DNA from: Manis javanica
Taxonomy: Eukaryota > Chordata > Mammalia > Pholidota > Manidae
Assembly (NCBI RefSeq): GCF_040802235.1
Contig: NC_133156.1
Location: 27,671,343 to 27,735,342, forward strand
Length of the DNA stretch: 64,000 nucleotides
Direction: 5' to 3'
The notes under the pieces are model-generated. The model was not told the DNA's origin, made no database searches, and saw nothing but the letters and a program-made list of their open reading frames with translations. A program made the translations under genes and the position numbers. Position 1 is the first letter of the stretch. Each line of letters opens with the position of its first letter. This document shows positions 1-12,894 of this stretch, in pieces.

Positions 1-73
1 GAGGGAGAAGGTGGCCCTAAGGCTCCCTGAGCCACTAACCACACTCCTGGAAGCCTCCAGCCCCCTCCCCACG

Positions 74-109
<36 letters not shown>

Positions 110-126
110 TCCCTTGCCAAAGGACA

Positions 127-166
<40 letters not shown>

Positions 167-183
167 TCCCTTGCCAAAGGACA

Positions 184-221
<38 letters not shown>

Positions 222-240
222 TCCCTTGCCAAAGGCCACC
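74..240. repeat. (CA)n compound satellite, three units
   Basis: Three runs of CA dinucleotides, each closed by the same spacer TGTCCCTTGCCAAAGGACAC (third copy GGCCAC). Spacers start at 108, 165 and 220, so the unit is 55-57 bases. This is a microsatellite duplicated together with its flank, and probably length-polymorphic. Confidence 0.95.
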
Positions 241-1794
241 AGCCCCTACCTCCTATAGGATGTCCTGTCCGATTCTGCCCCACATCCAAGGACCCTGCAG
301 CAGAGGATGCCTCCCACCTGGAAGTGCCTTCTAGAGAAGAGGGGAAAGCACGTCCCCAACCCTCATGCCAACAGGCCTCCTGGTTCCTCCCAAGAAAGGT
401 GGCAGCCAGCAATGGAGGAGTCTCCCGGGCAGCAAGGACACCTGGGCTCTAGCTGCAGCTCTGCTTGACTTCCTATGTGACCCAAGCAAGGCCCTTCCAA
501 CCTCCAGAGCTGGTTCCCCACCTGTCCTGAGAAGAAGAGGAAGAAGGCCAGCTGGTGGTCACAGTGTCTGTGATGCTGGCTTCTGGCCATCGCCTCCACC
601 CCCGCTCAGCTGCCAGGCCCTGCCACACCCTGCAGAGGAGTAAGAGCAGTGCGCACCCTGTGCTGGAGAGTCAAGGTGCTGGGAAAAGGCTTTTGGAAGC
701 CCAGAGAGGAGAAGCACCTTGGCAATGGTCACACAGGCAGCTGGAGAAGGGCCAGGCTAGCCTAGATTTGCTCTTCAGCAGCAAACGCATAAGAGTGCTC
801 ACCTGCAAAAAAAATGCCTATTTAAAGGACACTAAGGAAAGAGCATGGGAGACTTGCTAATGGCAGGATTTCAGGCCCCTAGAACAGCAGTAGAAAAAAA
901 GAAGGATGGTATGTTTACACATGTGGAGCTTGGGGATAGAGACTGGCTGACTGTCCAAGGTCCCCTCCTGTCACACCTTAAGGGTGGTCAAGGATCCGGC
1001 CAGTCCCAGGTAAACCCTAGGAATCCCTGTGGGAATCAGCGGCCTGGGCCACCTCTTAACAAGTTATCTGCAGCCCAGCTGCCAGGCCCTGCAGTGGTGA
1101 TCAGGAGGGTAGCCCAGATGGCCGCCCCGAGACCAGGCTGCCCACAAGACACAAAAGCCTTGGGGAAGTTGAAAAGCCTCCAGGCCTTGTGACCTCAAGG
1201 GAAGCCAGGGGCACGGGGGGCAACAAAGGGGAAGGGAAAGCTCTGAGGCACTAGGAGCAGAAGCTCTCTGATCTCCTGGAGACTGGTGGGCATGACATGG
1301 GGCCTGCTGAGACCAGGCAGGCTTACTCAGGGCACACATGAAAGTGGTCTCATCCCTCCCGACTAGCTGGGCTTGTCACCACGACAGGAGCCGCTGCCAA
1401 CATGCCTCGGGTGTGAGGGGCTCAGCATGCTTATGTGGTGGCACAGCTGGCAGGGGAAGGGGCTGGAGGTGGGGGAGGCAGAGGGGAATGCCTCGCCGCC
1501 TCTGGCACACAGACAGCTAGAGAGCAGAAACAAGAGTGAAGAGCGCCAGGTGACCTACTTACACAGGAGCCCAAGAGGCCGCAGTGAGACTCCAGAAGGA
1601 GCTCACAGAGGACCCTGCTCCCCCAGGCTCAGAGACGGGAGCACTAGTCCCAGACCAGGGCAGGGCGGGGTGAGTGCTGCACAAGCGCCAGTCTCAGCAC
1701 TGCTGGGCACCTGCCTCACAGAGTAGGTGCTGTGCCCCGCGGCCCCAGGGAGGGAGTGCTGCCTGACGTCTGCCTCTGAGGGCCTCACCTAGGC
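241..1794. other. No gene seen; presumptive NDST1 intron
   Basis: Unique-looking DNA with faint MIR traces at about 440-530 (+) and 655-760 (-). No splice-bounded exon, RNA gene or young repeat was recognised. Confidence 0.6.
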
Positions 1795-1915
1795 CCAGCC
1801 TTGCACTAACCTGCCAGTGACCCAGTCAAACCACTCCCCTCCACTGCTCCTTCACCTCACCCATTTTCTGGGCCTTGTTTTGTTTACCAGTAAAATGGAG
1901 TAGCACCAGACGATG
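1795..1915 (+). mobile_element. MIR SINE fragment
   Basis: Degenerate middle part of MIR ('ccagtgacccagtcaaacc', then 'ttgtttaccagtaaaatgga'), corresponding to the 'cctcagtttcctcatctgta' region of the family. Confidence 0.55.
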
Positions 1916-1999
1916 CCACAGCCCATCCCCAGGAATGGGCACCACGGCTCCCACTCACTGACATCCATCAACCCATCAGTTACCATTCTTCAGGCAGAA

Positions 2000-2205
2000 A
2001 ACACATTATACAATGAGTCGACATAAATGTGTGCCAGACCCTTTGCTAAATGCTTGACCTCCACTTCATCAGGGCCTCATCTTACCAATGAGGAAACTGA
2101 GGCTCATGGTAGTTAAGCAACTTGCTAAGGCTTCCAGTTGGTAAGTGCTTAGCTGAGATTTGAACCAGTGTCTGGCTTTAATCCTACATTCCATGGCATC
2201 AGCCC
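2000..2205 (-). mobile_element. MIR SINE
   Basis: Reverse MIR: 'tgccagaccctttgctaaat', then 'ccaatgaggaaactgaggct', then a 'gatttgaaccagtgtctggc' tail. The order and spacing fit the family. Confidence 0.85.
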
Positions 2206-2454
2206 AGATAACCTAAAACCCACTAGGGCCTGGAAGACGCCATCAGGTCTTTGCACCTCCCACATCTTCGGGTGCACAATGCTGAAGCTGACATGAACGG
2301 CAGACTGGTGGAGGCCAAGAGCAGGTGGGCAGGGATGGAAAGCCACATGGGTGCTGAGCATCTGCAGGCCAACCAGCCTCCAGCCCAGCCAGCTGTCCAC
2401 CACTGTGGCTATAATGTCCTCATCACCATCAGTACACCAGAGCCGTGGCTGTGC

Positions 2455-2690
2455 CAGCTTTTAATCATTATGCAGAAGCAAACCCTTTTCACAGACATCA
2501 CTTTGGTCATGTGACAACCCTGTAAGAACATAGCAGGGATTTCTTCTGCTTTTCACAAATGAGGAAAGTGGGGTTCCCAGAGGAGCAGTGACTTCCCAGA
2601 AAGCACACAGGGAGGCAGTGTTTAAGAGTGAACTTAGCACTCCCATTGACTGCCTCCCAGGCCAGAGTTTTGTCTACTCCTTCATGCCCT
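2455..2690 (-). mobile_element. MIR SINE
   Basis: Reverse MIR with the core 'ttttcacaaatgaggaaagt' and 'gtgacttcccagaaagcaca'. More diverged than its neighbours; it forms a cluster of three reverse MIRs with the copies at 2.0 and 2.8 kb. Confidence 0.75.
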
Positions 2691-2759
2691 TGACTTCTCA
2701 GTTCAACCGGCGCTGATGGGCCTTTCGGGCAATACCAATTCTCACAGCTCACCCTGCAG

Positions 2760-2975
2760 GCATTACAGCAGCACCTCACGTGTCATCTCACTTCACCATT
2801 ATGACATCCTCGAAAATTAAGTGCTTCTACCATTTACATTTCACAGATGGAGCCACTGAGGCTCAGAAACGTGGAATACCTTGCCCAGGTCAAGGGCTAA
2901 CAAGCGGCAGAGCTGAAATGCAAACAAGTCAGTCTGGCTGTCTGGCCCCAGATCAGAACCTCCATGCTGCACTGC
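2760..2975 (-). mobile_element. MIR SINE
   Basis: Reverse MIR: 'tttcacagatggagccactg', 'ccttgcccaggtcaagggct' and the 'gagctgaaatgcaaac' tail are all in order. Confidence 0.85.
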
Positions 2976-4029
2976 TCTGTCTGGCACTAGAGGGTACAAA
3001 GACCAGACCCACCCAAATAGTGAGTGTGCCTGGCAGGTTATGGCAAGATTATGATAATAGGAGGACAAACAAAGCTCCTGGAGAGCCCACACGACAGAGG
3101 TTGTTACAAATGTCTGGGCAGGAGGCCAAACGTCTGAGCAAGGGACACGGAACAGAAGGAGGTGACAGATAGGAGGGAGGCAGCCTTATGAGACCTTGGT
3201 CAAGTGCCTTGCGCTCTTACCCAGCTATTAGGAAAGTCCCTGGACTATCTCCAGAGCTCCCTCCATCCCTTAAAACCCTCAGACCCTGGGAAAACAAGCA
3301 ATGCCTGGTGACAGCCTGGCTGTGAGCCCTAGGGAACTCGGAAATGTCCTTGGCTGTCCTGGCATGCTCAAATGCTGGGAAATAGGCCTGCAAAAGCACA
3401 GGGCTTGGTTGGCATGCCTGGGCACCACTGGAGTGTAGGTCCTGAGAGGGCCACATTCTGTCTGTTGTCGACCTCTCCATGGCTCCACAGGAATAAGCAC
3501 CTCCCAGCCTGAACCCAGACCAGGAACCGGCATCAAGTCCAAGTGCCCAGTGGAATGCCACTCCAGGCTCGCCCTGCCCCAGCTGGCCCTTTCCAGAGCC
3601 CTATATGCAACTCAAGTCCCCTCAACATCACCCACCCCTCAAAGCCCCATACTCACATTCCCTAAGGTGAGCCTCTGGGATGTAGAGACAAGGGATCCCG
3701 CAGGACACCTGAGGGAAAATGACCGCCCCCATCCCCAAGGGACCTGTGCAAAGTGGAGGCTACCCACCCACACCAAGTCAGTGAAGACCCTCAGCTGCGG
3801 ACAGGCAGGAGGGTCCATGAGGGCCAGCCCTTGGTTCTCACTCTGGCAAGTGGAAGGGGCTGAGGGACTTGCCAAGAGGACTCAGGCTAAGTCTCCAAAT
3901 CACAGCAGCTCCCTTCAAACCATACGTGTAATACGCTCCTTACTCAATACCTCCCTCCACGGCTCCCACCGCCCACCAGGCAAAACCCCTTAGCCTGATC
4001 AGTGACCCAGGTCCCTGGTACTAATTGCT
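2976..4029. other. No gene seen
   Basis: Unique-looking, moderately GC-rich DNA. Open frames of up to 147 codons overlap on both strands with no domain and no splice support. Confidence 0.6.
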
Positions 4030-4275
4030 CCTGTCACTGCATGTGGGATATGCCTGGGCATTTGCCAAGCACCTAGTGTTCATTGCTCACTTAAGCCTCA
4101 TAGCAACATGGTAATTGCACGGAGGTTGAACCATGGTTGGCCTATTTTCACAGATGAGACTAGTGAAGTTCGGAGGGGTTACTGCACCAGCCCAGTCTCA
4201 CAGCCAAGCAGCCGAGCAACGCTTTGCACCCAAGCCTGGACTCCCAGCCTGGGTTCTTAGTCACTGTGCCATGGG
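4030..4275 (-). mobile_element. MIR SINE, near full length
   Basis: Reverse MIR from 'tttgccaagcacctagtgtt' through 'ttttcacagatgagactagt' to 'gcctggactcccagcctggg'. Confidence 0.8.
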
Positions 4276-4919
4276 GCCCCCTCAAGTGCTCCCTTGCCAC
4301 CCTCAGGACCCTGGGGTCAGCTCAACACTCTATGTATGTTTAGGGAAACCAAGGCACAGAGGGAAAGCTCATTCTGTTGGTAGCAGAGCCAGTGCAAGGC
4401 CTGAGGCCTCCAATCCCCCTTCCAGGGCTCTCCCTGCCCACACCCCAGAAGGAGCTCCTCCCCAAGAGGCATGCCAGGAGGAAAGGCTGGGACCACCACC
4501 ATGATACTGAGTCCTTAGAATCAGCCTTTTCCCCTCTGTCCAGAAGGAAGGAAAAAGCAGGAGGCTTGGGAAGAAAGAGAAGATCATGAAGGGCTCGGGA
4601 AATATCTGTTCTCATGTAGTAGGTCCTCAGAGTTGGGGGAGATCCTACAGGGCACCTCTCGCACCCCCTGTGGGAAGCATCCCTTAACAACAGACACACG
4701 CAGGCCCAGGACCGATCTCTACCCATGGTTCCCCACCCCAGCGTATGCTCCAAGTTAACATGCCTGACCTGAAATCTCCATCTCTCTCCCCAAGCCTGCT
4801 TGGCCTGCAGGTTCCCTGTCTACTGAGACAGGCAACAGTGTCCTTCCAACCTCTCAGGCCAGAAGCCTTGCCGTCAACATCCCCCTCCTCTCATATCCCA
4901 TATCTGACCTGTCAGCTCA
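4276..4919. other. No gene seen
   Basis: Unique-looking DNA. A short repeat-like 'agggaaaccaaggcacagag' near 4341 may be another MIR scrap. Nothing else was recognised. Confidence 0.5.
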
Positions 4920-5660
4920 TCCTGCAAAGTCAGTCCAATCCAACCACTGGTTGCCTCCCCGACCATCCTTGCATTGAGCCATCTTCCCTCACCTGGGTGA
5001 CTGTAACAGCCTCCTGACCAGACACCTGGCTTCCACCCTCCCATCTCTCCACCAGGTAGCCCCCTCCATCTCTTGTAAATGTACCTTGAAACAATTCAGA
5101 CCTTGGCCCCAACTCCTCAGCAGTTTCCTCTTTTAACTCAGATGAAACATGAAGTCCTCTCAATGGGCCAGGAGGTCCTACATGATCTGCCCTCCACACT
5201 CCCTCTGGCCCCCACCCCCTACCAGGATCACTCTTATTCTTTCTGCCCCAGCCACACCCACCTCCTTGCTGCCCCTCAGACGCACCCCGCACCCTCCTGT
5301 CTCAAAGCATTTGTGTTGCTGTGCACTCTGCCTGGAATGCTCTTCCCCAGACACCTCGTGGTTTCCCCTCCATACCAGAGGCTGCTGTCTTCTCACCAAA
5401 GACTTTCCAGGACCACCCAACACAGCAGAGCCACTCGCATAAGTCCCACTTTCTACCCCCAACCCAGCTTTACTTCTCTTCCAGGCATTTCTTGCCCCCT
5501 GGCAAATAGCTGGCATTGAACTGTGTTCCTTGGTCTGCTGATATAGCCCATCACTAGAATGTCAGCCCAAAGTCCAAAACAAGGACACAGACTGTTTCTT
5601 CACTGCTGTAAGCCCAAGGCCTGGAACAAAGTAGATGATTAAAAAATGTTGAATGAGGGG
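4920..5660 (+). mobile_element. L2 LINE, 3' part
   Basis: Pyrimidine-rich L2 body with family words in order: 'gtaacagcctcctgacc', 'agcagtttcctcttttaact', 'tggccaggaggtcctacatg'-like text, 'tctgcctggaatgctcttcc', then the terminal 'gcctggaacaaagtagatga' and 'aatgttgaatgag'. Non-autonomous remains; open frames inside it are shadows. Confidence 0.85.
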
Positions 5661-8600
5661 ACTACTGTCTCCCTCCCCTGAACACACCTTTTGTTTTCTG
5701 CAGCCTGGAGGCTGATCTGATACTCCACCTGTGGCAGCCGCAACCCTGAGAGTGGGTGCATGAAGAGCGTCAGTCAAACCCAGCCCTGTCCCATGACTAG
5801 TGACCACTTGGACCAGAACAGAGTGTACCCTGGTCCCTGTCTGACACCTCTGCCCACCCTTCTGGCCACTGAGGGAGACGTTCTGGGTCTGACTGCCGGC
5901 CCAGAGTGGGGCTGCAGCTGCGAGCAGGAACACGGACAGGGCGCTGCTTCTCTCCCTACCAGTGCGGCTGGGGTCCAGAGCTGACAAAGGCTCCCCGGTG
6001 CCCCCAGCAGGAGGAGGTGGTGGAGGGAGGCCTGGTGCCATGCCTGCCCTTTTCCTGTTGTCAGCAGGAGGACCATCAGAAGGAAGCTTTGTTCTCGAAG
6101 TAAAGAACATGAAGCCCAGTGCCAGGCAGAAACAGGCACAGAGGCAGCTGGACCATCAGAGACAGTTTAAGGAAAAACAAAAAAACGGGATGGAGGACGT
6201 TTGAGGGATAATCTGCACACCCAACCGGTTTCATGCCTCCAGGGTGGCTATGACGCTGGTAGCTTCACTTTCCCAGGCCCTAAACTCAAGGATGTCACAG
6301 ACAATGAGACGATGGTCCCAGCTGGGTGATCAGGCACTGACCCTGCAGAGGGAGGTGGGGACAGAAGAGTGCGGCGTGGCCTGGGAGTCTGAAAACCTAG
6401 GGTCCAGGCCTGGCTTTTCATGGAAGAGTGTGACACTGGGAGAGTCCCTCCCTCTACGCACCTCAGTTTACTAATCTGTAAATGGTTTGTCCATGCCTAC
6501 ACTTGAAGCCTTAGCCTGCTGGCCACAATAGGATGCCCCACAGCCTGTGGCCAGGTTGCTGGGCTGCCAACGTTAGTCCTCCAACCTCTCTGGGCTCAGG
6601 GCTTAAATCCACAGGTACAGCCGCTGCTCACTCTGATTTGTACTTCCAGTTCGCCTCCTCTCCTGACAGCAGGGCTACAACCTGAAGAATGAGACACTGG
6701 CACCTGCCCCAACACCCTCTTGTCATCCTCTCCAAGACACTTTCAGCAACAACCACCAGAAGGAGTCCAGCATGTTAGTGCTCAGAGGGCAAAAGAGAAA
6801 CTCAAAGAGGGAAGGGGATGTGGTGATGTCACACAGCACAACTGCCACCCAAGGGTCTTCCCCACCAGCCTTGTACTCCATGGGTTAAGACAGGGTCCTC
6901 CAAGCATGTCTACAGACCCCTGTCTGAATCTGCTGGATGGTGGGAGGCTGTACCCTAAACTGAAGGACTCAAAGGTGGGGAACAGAAATCTGCATGTATT
7001 GTTAACAAGCTACCCAGGTTTTTCTTGCACCCGGATCAATTGTGACCTCTCAACTAAGACCTCTTCCAGAAGGAGACATCTCAGCCTGGCCTGGAGAGAC
7101 AGTTAAGATTTCAATTAAAAGAGCAAAATAAACCTTGGACAGACAGACAGCTGGACAAAGGAACCAATGGATGAAGCAGTTACTCTAGGAAGAGAATACA
7201 CAGAGAGAGGCTCGAAGGAGGGCAAGCCCAGTGCAGTGAACACCTGCACTGACCGCCTCTCCCCGCTCCCCAGGATACAGAGGTCTGGGCTTGACGCCCT
7301 CTGAAGGCTGCACACCCCAGCCACCCGCTCCCACAAAACTCCTCCAAGCTCCCTGGGAGAGTGAAATGCGGGGGCCTTCACAGGTGAGATGTCGCTCTTC
7401 TGGGTCACACTGCAGCATGGACACAGCACCTTCCATGACTTTACCCGCAGCCTAAGAAGCTGCCTGGGCCAGTGGCTGAGCAGCCACAGCTTATCTGGAA
7501 GGGGGATTCGGGACCATGGCACAGGCCGATCCAGAGGCCTCCATCAAATGGACCCTTCACAGCTGGCAGGGACACACAGCCACACCTAATTCATGGAGGA
7601 AGCACTTCTAATGCACTTGTCGTGTACACAGTCCTAAGCCAGAGCCAACACTTGGAGGGACACAGAGATGCGCCAGCCCCACCCTCCATCACCCTCAAAG
7701 TGCCCACGGAGCAGCCAGATGAGGCACTACAGTGACGAGAGAGAGCAAGCCCGTATCTTCAGGACAGACAGGGTTGCAAATCCAGGTGCCAGAAAGATGG
7801 GCAAGTATGCAAAGTGGCTAGTCACGGATGAGGCGAAGGGATGTGCCTCACCTCCAGTAGCAGCCGCTGGAGAACAGTTTTCTGATCTTCCCATTTGGGA
7901 AGTAAAGTCAGAAATTAGGATTTTTACATAAAATCTCCTATTGACAACTAGCTCAATTTTTGGCATGAGTGAAGCAAAATCTGCCCATGGGGCAGATGCG
8001 GCCTGTCAGTCTGTGGCCTCTGTTACCTTTAAAACGACAGAGAACACACTGTCGAGCTCAGTGGAGGCTGCCTTCCCTGCAGCCAAATGCCTTGGAAAGA
8101 GTATTCCTGGGGAGGGAATCATGGGCAGGGGGTGGCATGCCCCTTGGAACCACAGGGGCCAGAGGTCAAGGGCCCCCCAGCCTATGGCCCATTTTTTCCC
8201 CCTAAAAGGAGTTCCCATTCACAAAGCAGGCAGAGAGGCATCAGCTCTGTCTGACCCCAGGTGGCAAAAGGAGGGGCCACCTGCCCAGCAAACCTCCAGA
8301 CTAAATCAATCCGTGGCAGAACAGCACGGGTTTGATTTCATCCCTGGAGCTTGAAGAACAGCTCAGTTAATGCAACAGCTCCACTGGGGGAGGGGGAGGA
8401 AGAGACAGTGGGAACAAAACGAGGTTGGGAATTGTGTCCTGCCTGGCCAGGCCCACCGGTTACATAACCCTGCCTCAAGACAAAACCATGTTCAAGGAAC
8501 CACGGAGGGCCTCGGCTAGAGTGTCTCTGAACGCAGAGAGGGATGCTCCTCCCTCCCCTGGTGACTCCTCTTTCCAGCATTGCCCTGCAGCTCCTGGAAA

Positions 8601-8694
8601 GCCCAACAAAGAGTGCAAAGCTAGAGGTGGAGACTTAAGAAGACCCCCAAGACCAGGCACTTACTGGGACTGTACAGGAAATTAGCAGCATAGC
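5661..8694. other. No gene seen; one MIR scrap
   Basis: Mostly unique sequence. A + MIR scrap lies at about 6395-6500 ('cctcagtttactaatctgta'). The block at 7930-8450 is free of recognisable repeats and could be constrained non-coding DNA. None of the overlapping open frames resembles a known protein. Confidence 0.55.
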
Positions 8695-8945
8695 TGGAAC
8701 TAATAATAATAGCAAATTTAACCGATTACTTTGCACCAGGCACTGAGATAAGTCCTTTACACACATTTTGTTATGTAAAGTCTGTAACACCATGAGAAAA
8801 CTTTTCTTCTTATTCCCATTTTGCAGATAGGGAAACTGAAGCAGAGTATCTTAGCTAAGGTCACCCAGCTCATATTTTAAGGAATTCGCTCAAAAACCCA
8901 ACAGTATCCTCTGAAACCACACTCTGAACTATGATACTACACTGC
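8695..8945 (-). mobile_element. MIR SINE, near full length
   Basis: Reverse MIR: 'gcaccaggcactgagataag', 'cattttgcagatagggaaac', 'aaggtcacccagctcat'. All landmarks are in order over about 250 bases. Confidence 0.9.
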
Positions 8946-10739
8946 CACCAGGCTACTTTGTACTAGAACCACATTGCCTCTTCAGCAAACCTGCTCTTAA
9001 GCCTGCAGAGCATGCATGAGGCAGAACCCCTGCCCTCTTGTCAGCACTTCCCAGGACACCGAGTCCTCTGACAGCCTGATGAAACCTACAGATTCTCTCT
9101 GCAGAAAAAGAATGCATAGAAGGGCCTACACAATGTTGCACATGATTTCAGGGGCTCACAGACTCCTGCACTGGTGAGAATGGTCAGGTCAAGACCATAA
9201 ATACATACTAAGATCAAAAGATAGGAGGTGGCAGAGGCAGGGACTCCTCCAAGCCCTCTGCATCCCATCATATCTGCAAACTCATAGCCCAAATTCACAG
9301 CCACTTAAGTTCACAGGCATGGGCAGGAATCAGGGCTCAGGGCCTAGCCATCCCTTCAGGACTGGGAGAACAGAATGAATCACCATGCACAATAATCCTC
9401 ATCTCTGCACCCGCTGGGTGTGACTCACAGCTCTCAGCTGCTGGGCAGATGGCACACAGCTGGGCCCCAGCATCTGGACGGGGGTGGCATCACCAGGCGC
9501 AGCACCTCAGCCTTCTCCCCACCATGCACGTCACCACCCAGGAGGCCCACCTTACTGAAGGCCAGACCTGGCTTTGCCCCCACCTCACAGCTGAGTGTTT
9601 CAAGGACACCTCCACAGCCCCTGCCCAGCCTCCATGCCAGCAGGGCTCTGGGGTAGTAGGCCTAGACTACAACCCCTCACAAGGACTGGAGACCCAAGCT
9701 TTGGGGACAAGTCTTCTGCTGCCCCACTGCAAGACCTCGCACAGCCTGGTCCCAAATGTAAAATGGGGAGACAACCCCATCAAGTCCTTCCCTGCCCCAG
9801 GGCCGTGGGTCTATAAACAACAGCCCCTGTCAAGCTTCACTGGAGCCCTGGGGTCCTGCTTTCAGGAAGTTACATAAACATCCTTCAGAGAAACAAAAGT
9901 CAAACCTAAAGATGACTTTTTTTAAGGCTTTCAAGAAGCCCTTTTTATAGTCAACTTCCCCCATCATCCTTCTATTGTTCCAAATATCCTTTCAGAACCT
10001 AGAAAATACACTTGGTTTCCGCCTGGGGCGTGGGCTTCTGGGTGTTCTTCCTCTCAGAAGTCGCCCCACCCCCCCCTTGGCAGCGCTCTCCCCCCAGAAC
10101 ACACCCACCTCTGACCCCAGCATTGCTCTGGGCCCCCCTGAGGGCTGTGGCTGCCCAAAGATGGGCGTGGGGGCAGGGGCAGTTTTATGAAACAAACCCT
10201 TCCCTGGTCAGAACACAGATAGCTCTGGTTGGGGTCCCAATCTTGACTGCATGGCCCTGTGCGGGTGAGTCCGGCTCCCCTCTGGGTCTCGGTTTTCCAC
10301 TGAGAAATGAAGGGTCCCCACACTGTCGGGAAAGCCCCTGGGCTCCTGAGCAGTACACTGGAGATACTGAGGCAGGGAAGAACAGCAGATGGACAGCAGG
10401 TTCTGACCTTGACCTCTCCCCACCCCTCCGGTTAAACCAGAAGAGGCCCACTTTCCTCTCTCTGATTTCATTTCCTGTCCTAGCTGTGGGACCTTGAACT
10501 CAGCACTCAGTCTCTTCCCCTCAAATGGCCAATCCATGAGACAGGAGACGGCAGTGGCGGCTTGAGCCCTAACCACCCTCCCAAAGTCTGATTCACTCAT
10601 TTCATACACTTTCGCTTCTTTAAAAAACCAGTCTAAGTTGTGTCTGTTACATAAACACTCCAAGACAATCCCCCACTGCCTTCCTTCCAATGACATCGTG
10701 CTTCTAAGCACCCCTATAAAATTCCTAGATCTACCTACC
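8946..10739. other. No gene seen
   Basis: Unique-looking DNA with a weak + MIR trace at about 10250-10325 ('tctcggttttccactgagaa'). A short poly(C) tract lies near 10068. No exon or RNA gene was recognised. Confidence 0.55.
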
Positions 10740-10885
10740 ACCTTATGGCTACATGGCCTCGGTATTTTCATCTATAAAATGGGGACAATAATAGTACCTG
10801 TCTTAAGAGAATTATTCTGGGAATCTCTCCAGATAAGATCACCTGGAAGTGCTTATAGCAAGCATGGATAAGCTCTCAGTAAATA
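10740..10885 (+). mobile_element. MIR SINE fragment
   Basis: Second half of MIR: 'ttttcatctataaaatgggg', 'caataatagtacctgtctta', then a 'ctctcagtaaatatg' end. Confidence 0.85.
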
Positions 10886-11344
10886 TGAACAACAATTATG
10901 TGATCATCAAAATTATCGAGATGCTTAAAACCACTGGATTGCTAATAGCTAAGACCCCTCACCCCTCTCAGACCACATCTGGCCACTGCACTCACACCCC
11001 CTTCTCTGGAATAGGACCTATATTCTCTTCCTGGCCACAGCCCCAGAACACAGCCCAGTTCCTGGCACCAATCTTTGCCACCCACAAAACTCCCCAAACC
11101 TTCAAGTGCCCCCAGTCCTGCCTTCCTCAAGTGGCCTGAGCACTGCCTCCTATAATCATGCTGGGGTTCTGTTGAACCCCATCATTACATCACAGGACTG
11201 TTTCCTGGGGACAGGAAGCTGTTAGAAGATGGTGGCTCCTTGAAGACAAGATAGAAAGAAACTGGGCTTTCTTCTGGGTCCCCCATATTTGCTGGTGTCT
11301 GAAAATGCTGAAAGTCCAAGAGGGGAAGCATCATTTTTTAAAAT
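10886..11344. other. No gene seen; possible L2 trace
   Basis: The segment at about 10960-11130 has L2-like pyrimidine-rich text but no diagnostic end. Nothing else was recognised. Confidence 0.4.
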
Positions 11345-11555
11345 TACTTAGTCACGTGTTTCTTTAACTTTAGCATACATTGGAATCACCTGGAAGGCTT
11401 CTTCAGACTGCTACTTCCCACTTCTCCCCAACCCTGGGTTTCTGACACAGTAGATCTTGGGTGGGGCTAGATAATTTGCATTTCTAACAAGTTTCCAGAT
11501 AATGCCTGTGCTACTGGTAGAGAGACCAGCTGTGAGAACCACTACCTTAAGTGCC
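11345..11555 (-). mobile_element. MER5A DNA transposon (hAT)
   Basis: Near-complete MER5A-type element: 'tagcatacattggaatcacc', 'aatttgcatttctaacaagt' and the terminal 'gagaaccacta', all in family order. Confidence 0.85.
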
Positions 11556-12169
11556 AGGTGAATCAGGAAGAGCTTCCGTGAACAGGTAATGCTAACACTC
11601 CTCTAAAAGCAGAAACAGGAGCCAGGTATAAACATTCCTGGAGAAAGGGAATCTAGGCAGAGGTGCAGCAGGAGTGAAGGCCCTGCGATGACAACATTCA
11701 TTTCCTCTCACCTGGCCTCTGCCTGGACAGGTAGCATAAACTCGAGGTGGCCGCTGCTGCACAATGACTACAGCAAGCCCTCGCCGACTGCCACCCTGGA
11801 CCTGCCCAGACAGGCCAATCTTTAGCCGGCCTGGGGGTGATGAGAATCCACGTGACGTCAGGTCTAGACGAGGCCACCACGTGAGCACCAGGATCCTGCC
11901 CCACACCTCCAGACACAGCCCCTTCCATCCTGGCTTGCTCTGATTGGGTGTCCACATTTCTGCTGCCTCATGGAACAAGTCGGTTTCATGTGGCCAGAGT
12001 AGGGCCTCAGAAACCAGTAGACCCTGTGGGTAATCCCCTGAGTCTGACCTCCCTGGGCTGAGACGCCATCTCCTGGGCCTTAGCTGCTATATCTGCTAAA
12101 AGGGTGTTAATAGTGTCTACTTCCTACTGTTGTCGGGAGGACTAAATGAGTTCCTCGGTCCAGTAACAT
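11556..12169. other. No gene seen; old repeat scraps
   Basis: About 11590-11700 resembles an old interspersed repeat ('cattcctggagaaagggaat', 'gcaggagtgaaggccctgcg'). About 12045-12155 is a + MIR scrap ('tctgctaaaagggtgttaat'). Confidence 0.45.
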
Positions 12170-12410
12170 TATCAGCTACAAAAACTACCATAACTAACAT
12201 GGACTGACCTTATAGTTAAACACCTCCCCTTTTATCCATCCCCATTATCAAATGCTGTGAGATGGGGACAATTATTACCCCCTTTGTACAGATGAAGAAA
12301 ATAAACAACTTACCCAAGGTCCCACAAGCAGGAAGTGACCCAGAGGGATCTGAACCCAGACCTTCTGGCTCCAGAGCCTAGCTCCCAACCTCTGCTCTGT
12401 GTCCTAGTCA
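12170..12410 (-). mobile_element. MIR SINE
   Basis: Reverse MIR: 'gtacagatgaagaaaataaa', 'cttacccaaggtcccacaag', 'tctgaacccagaccttctgg'. Confidence 0.85.
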
Positions 12411-12894
12411 CCTGCCCCAAGACCTAGCCCAGGTCCCCTCAGCCTGCCATCATCCTCTCCAGCCTCCCAGACACAGGGAGGCTGGGCAGGCTGCCCCTGG
12501 AGACTCTGGCACATAGTGTACAATCTGGAGTATGGGTCCCTGGCCTTGAGGGCGGCCAAAGGGCTGCCAGCCAGACCAACGTATCTGGCATAAGTTTCAG
12601 ATACTGCTCAGCATGGGCACCAGGGAGGAAGCTGGGTCTGCAGAACCTGAACACCTTAACCTTGATGAAAGGAGAGAAGAAAAACAGGTGTAACAAGGAG
12701 AGGAAATCCTGTCAGGTTTCCTGGATGAGACTGCAAGCTTCCATACCACCGGCAAATTTGCCCTATCTCTCTGGGCCTCAGTCCTCATCTGAACAAGCCT
12801 TCCAGGCCATTAGACAGAAAGTTCAGAAATTCAAATTCTGGGAATTCTTCCCTCCACCTCTGAAAGGACTGATCACCTCCCAGGTATAAATAAT
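12411..12894. other. No gene seen
   Basis: Unique-looking DNA between two reverse MIR copies. No exon, RNA gene or young repeat was recognised. Confidence 0.45.

Noticed and set aside
108-240. Three spaced 20-base repeats resembling a CRISPR array
   Set aside because: The intervals are CA dinucleotide runs, not unique spacers, and the DNA is mammalian.
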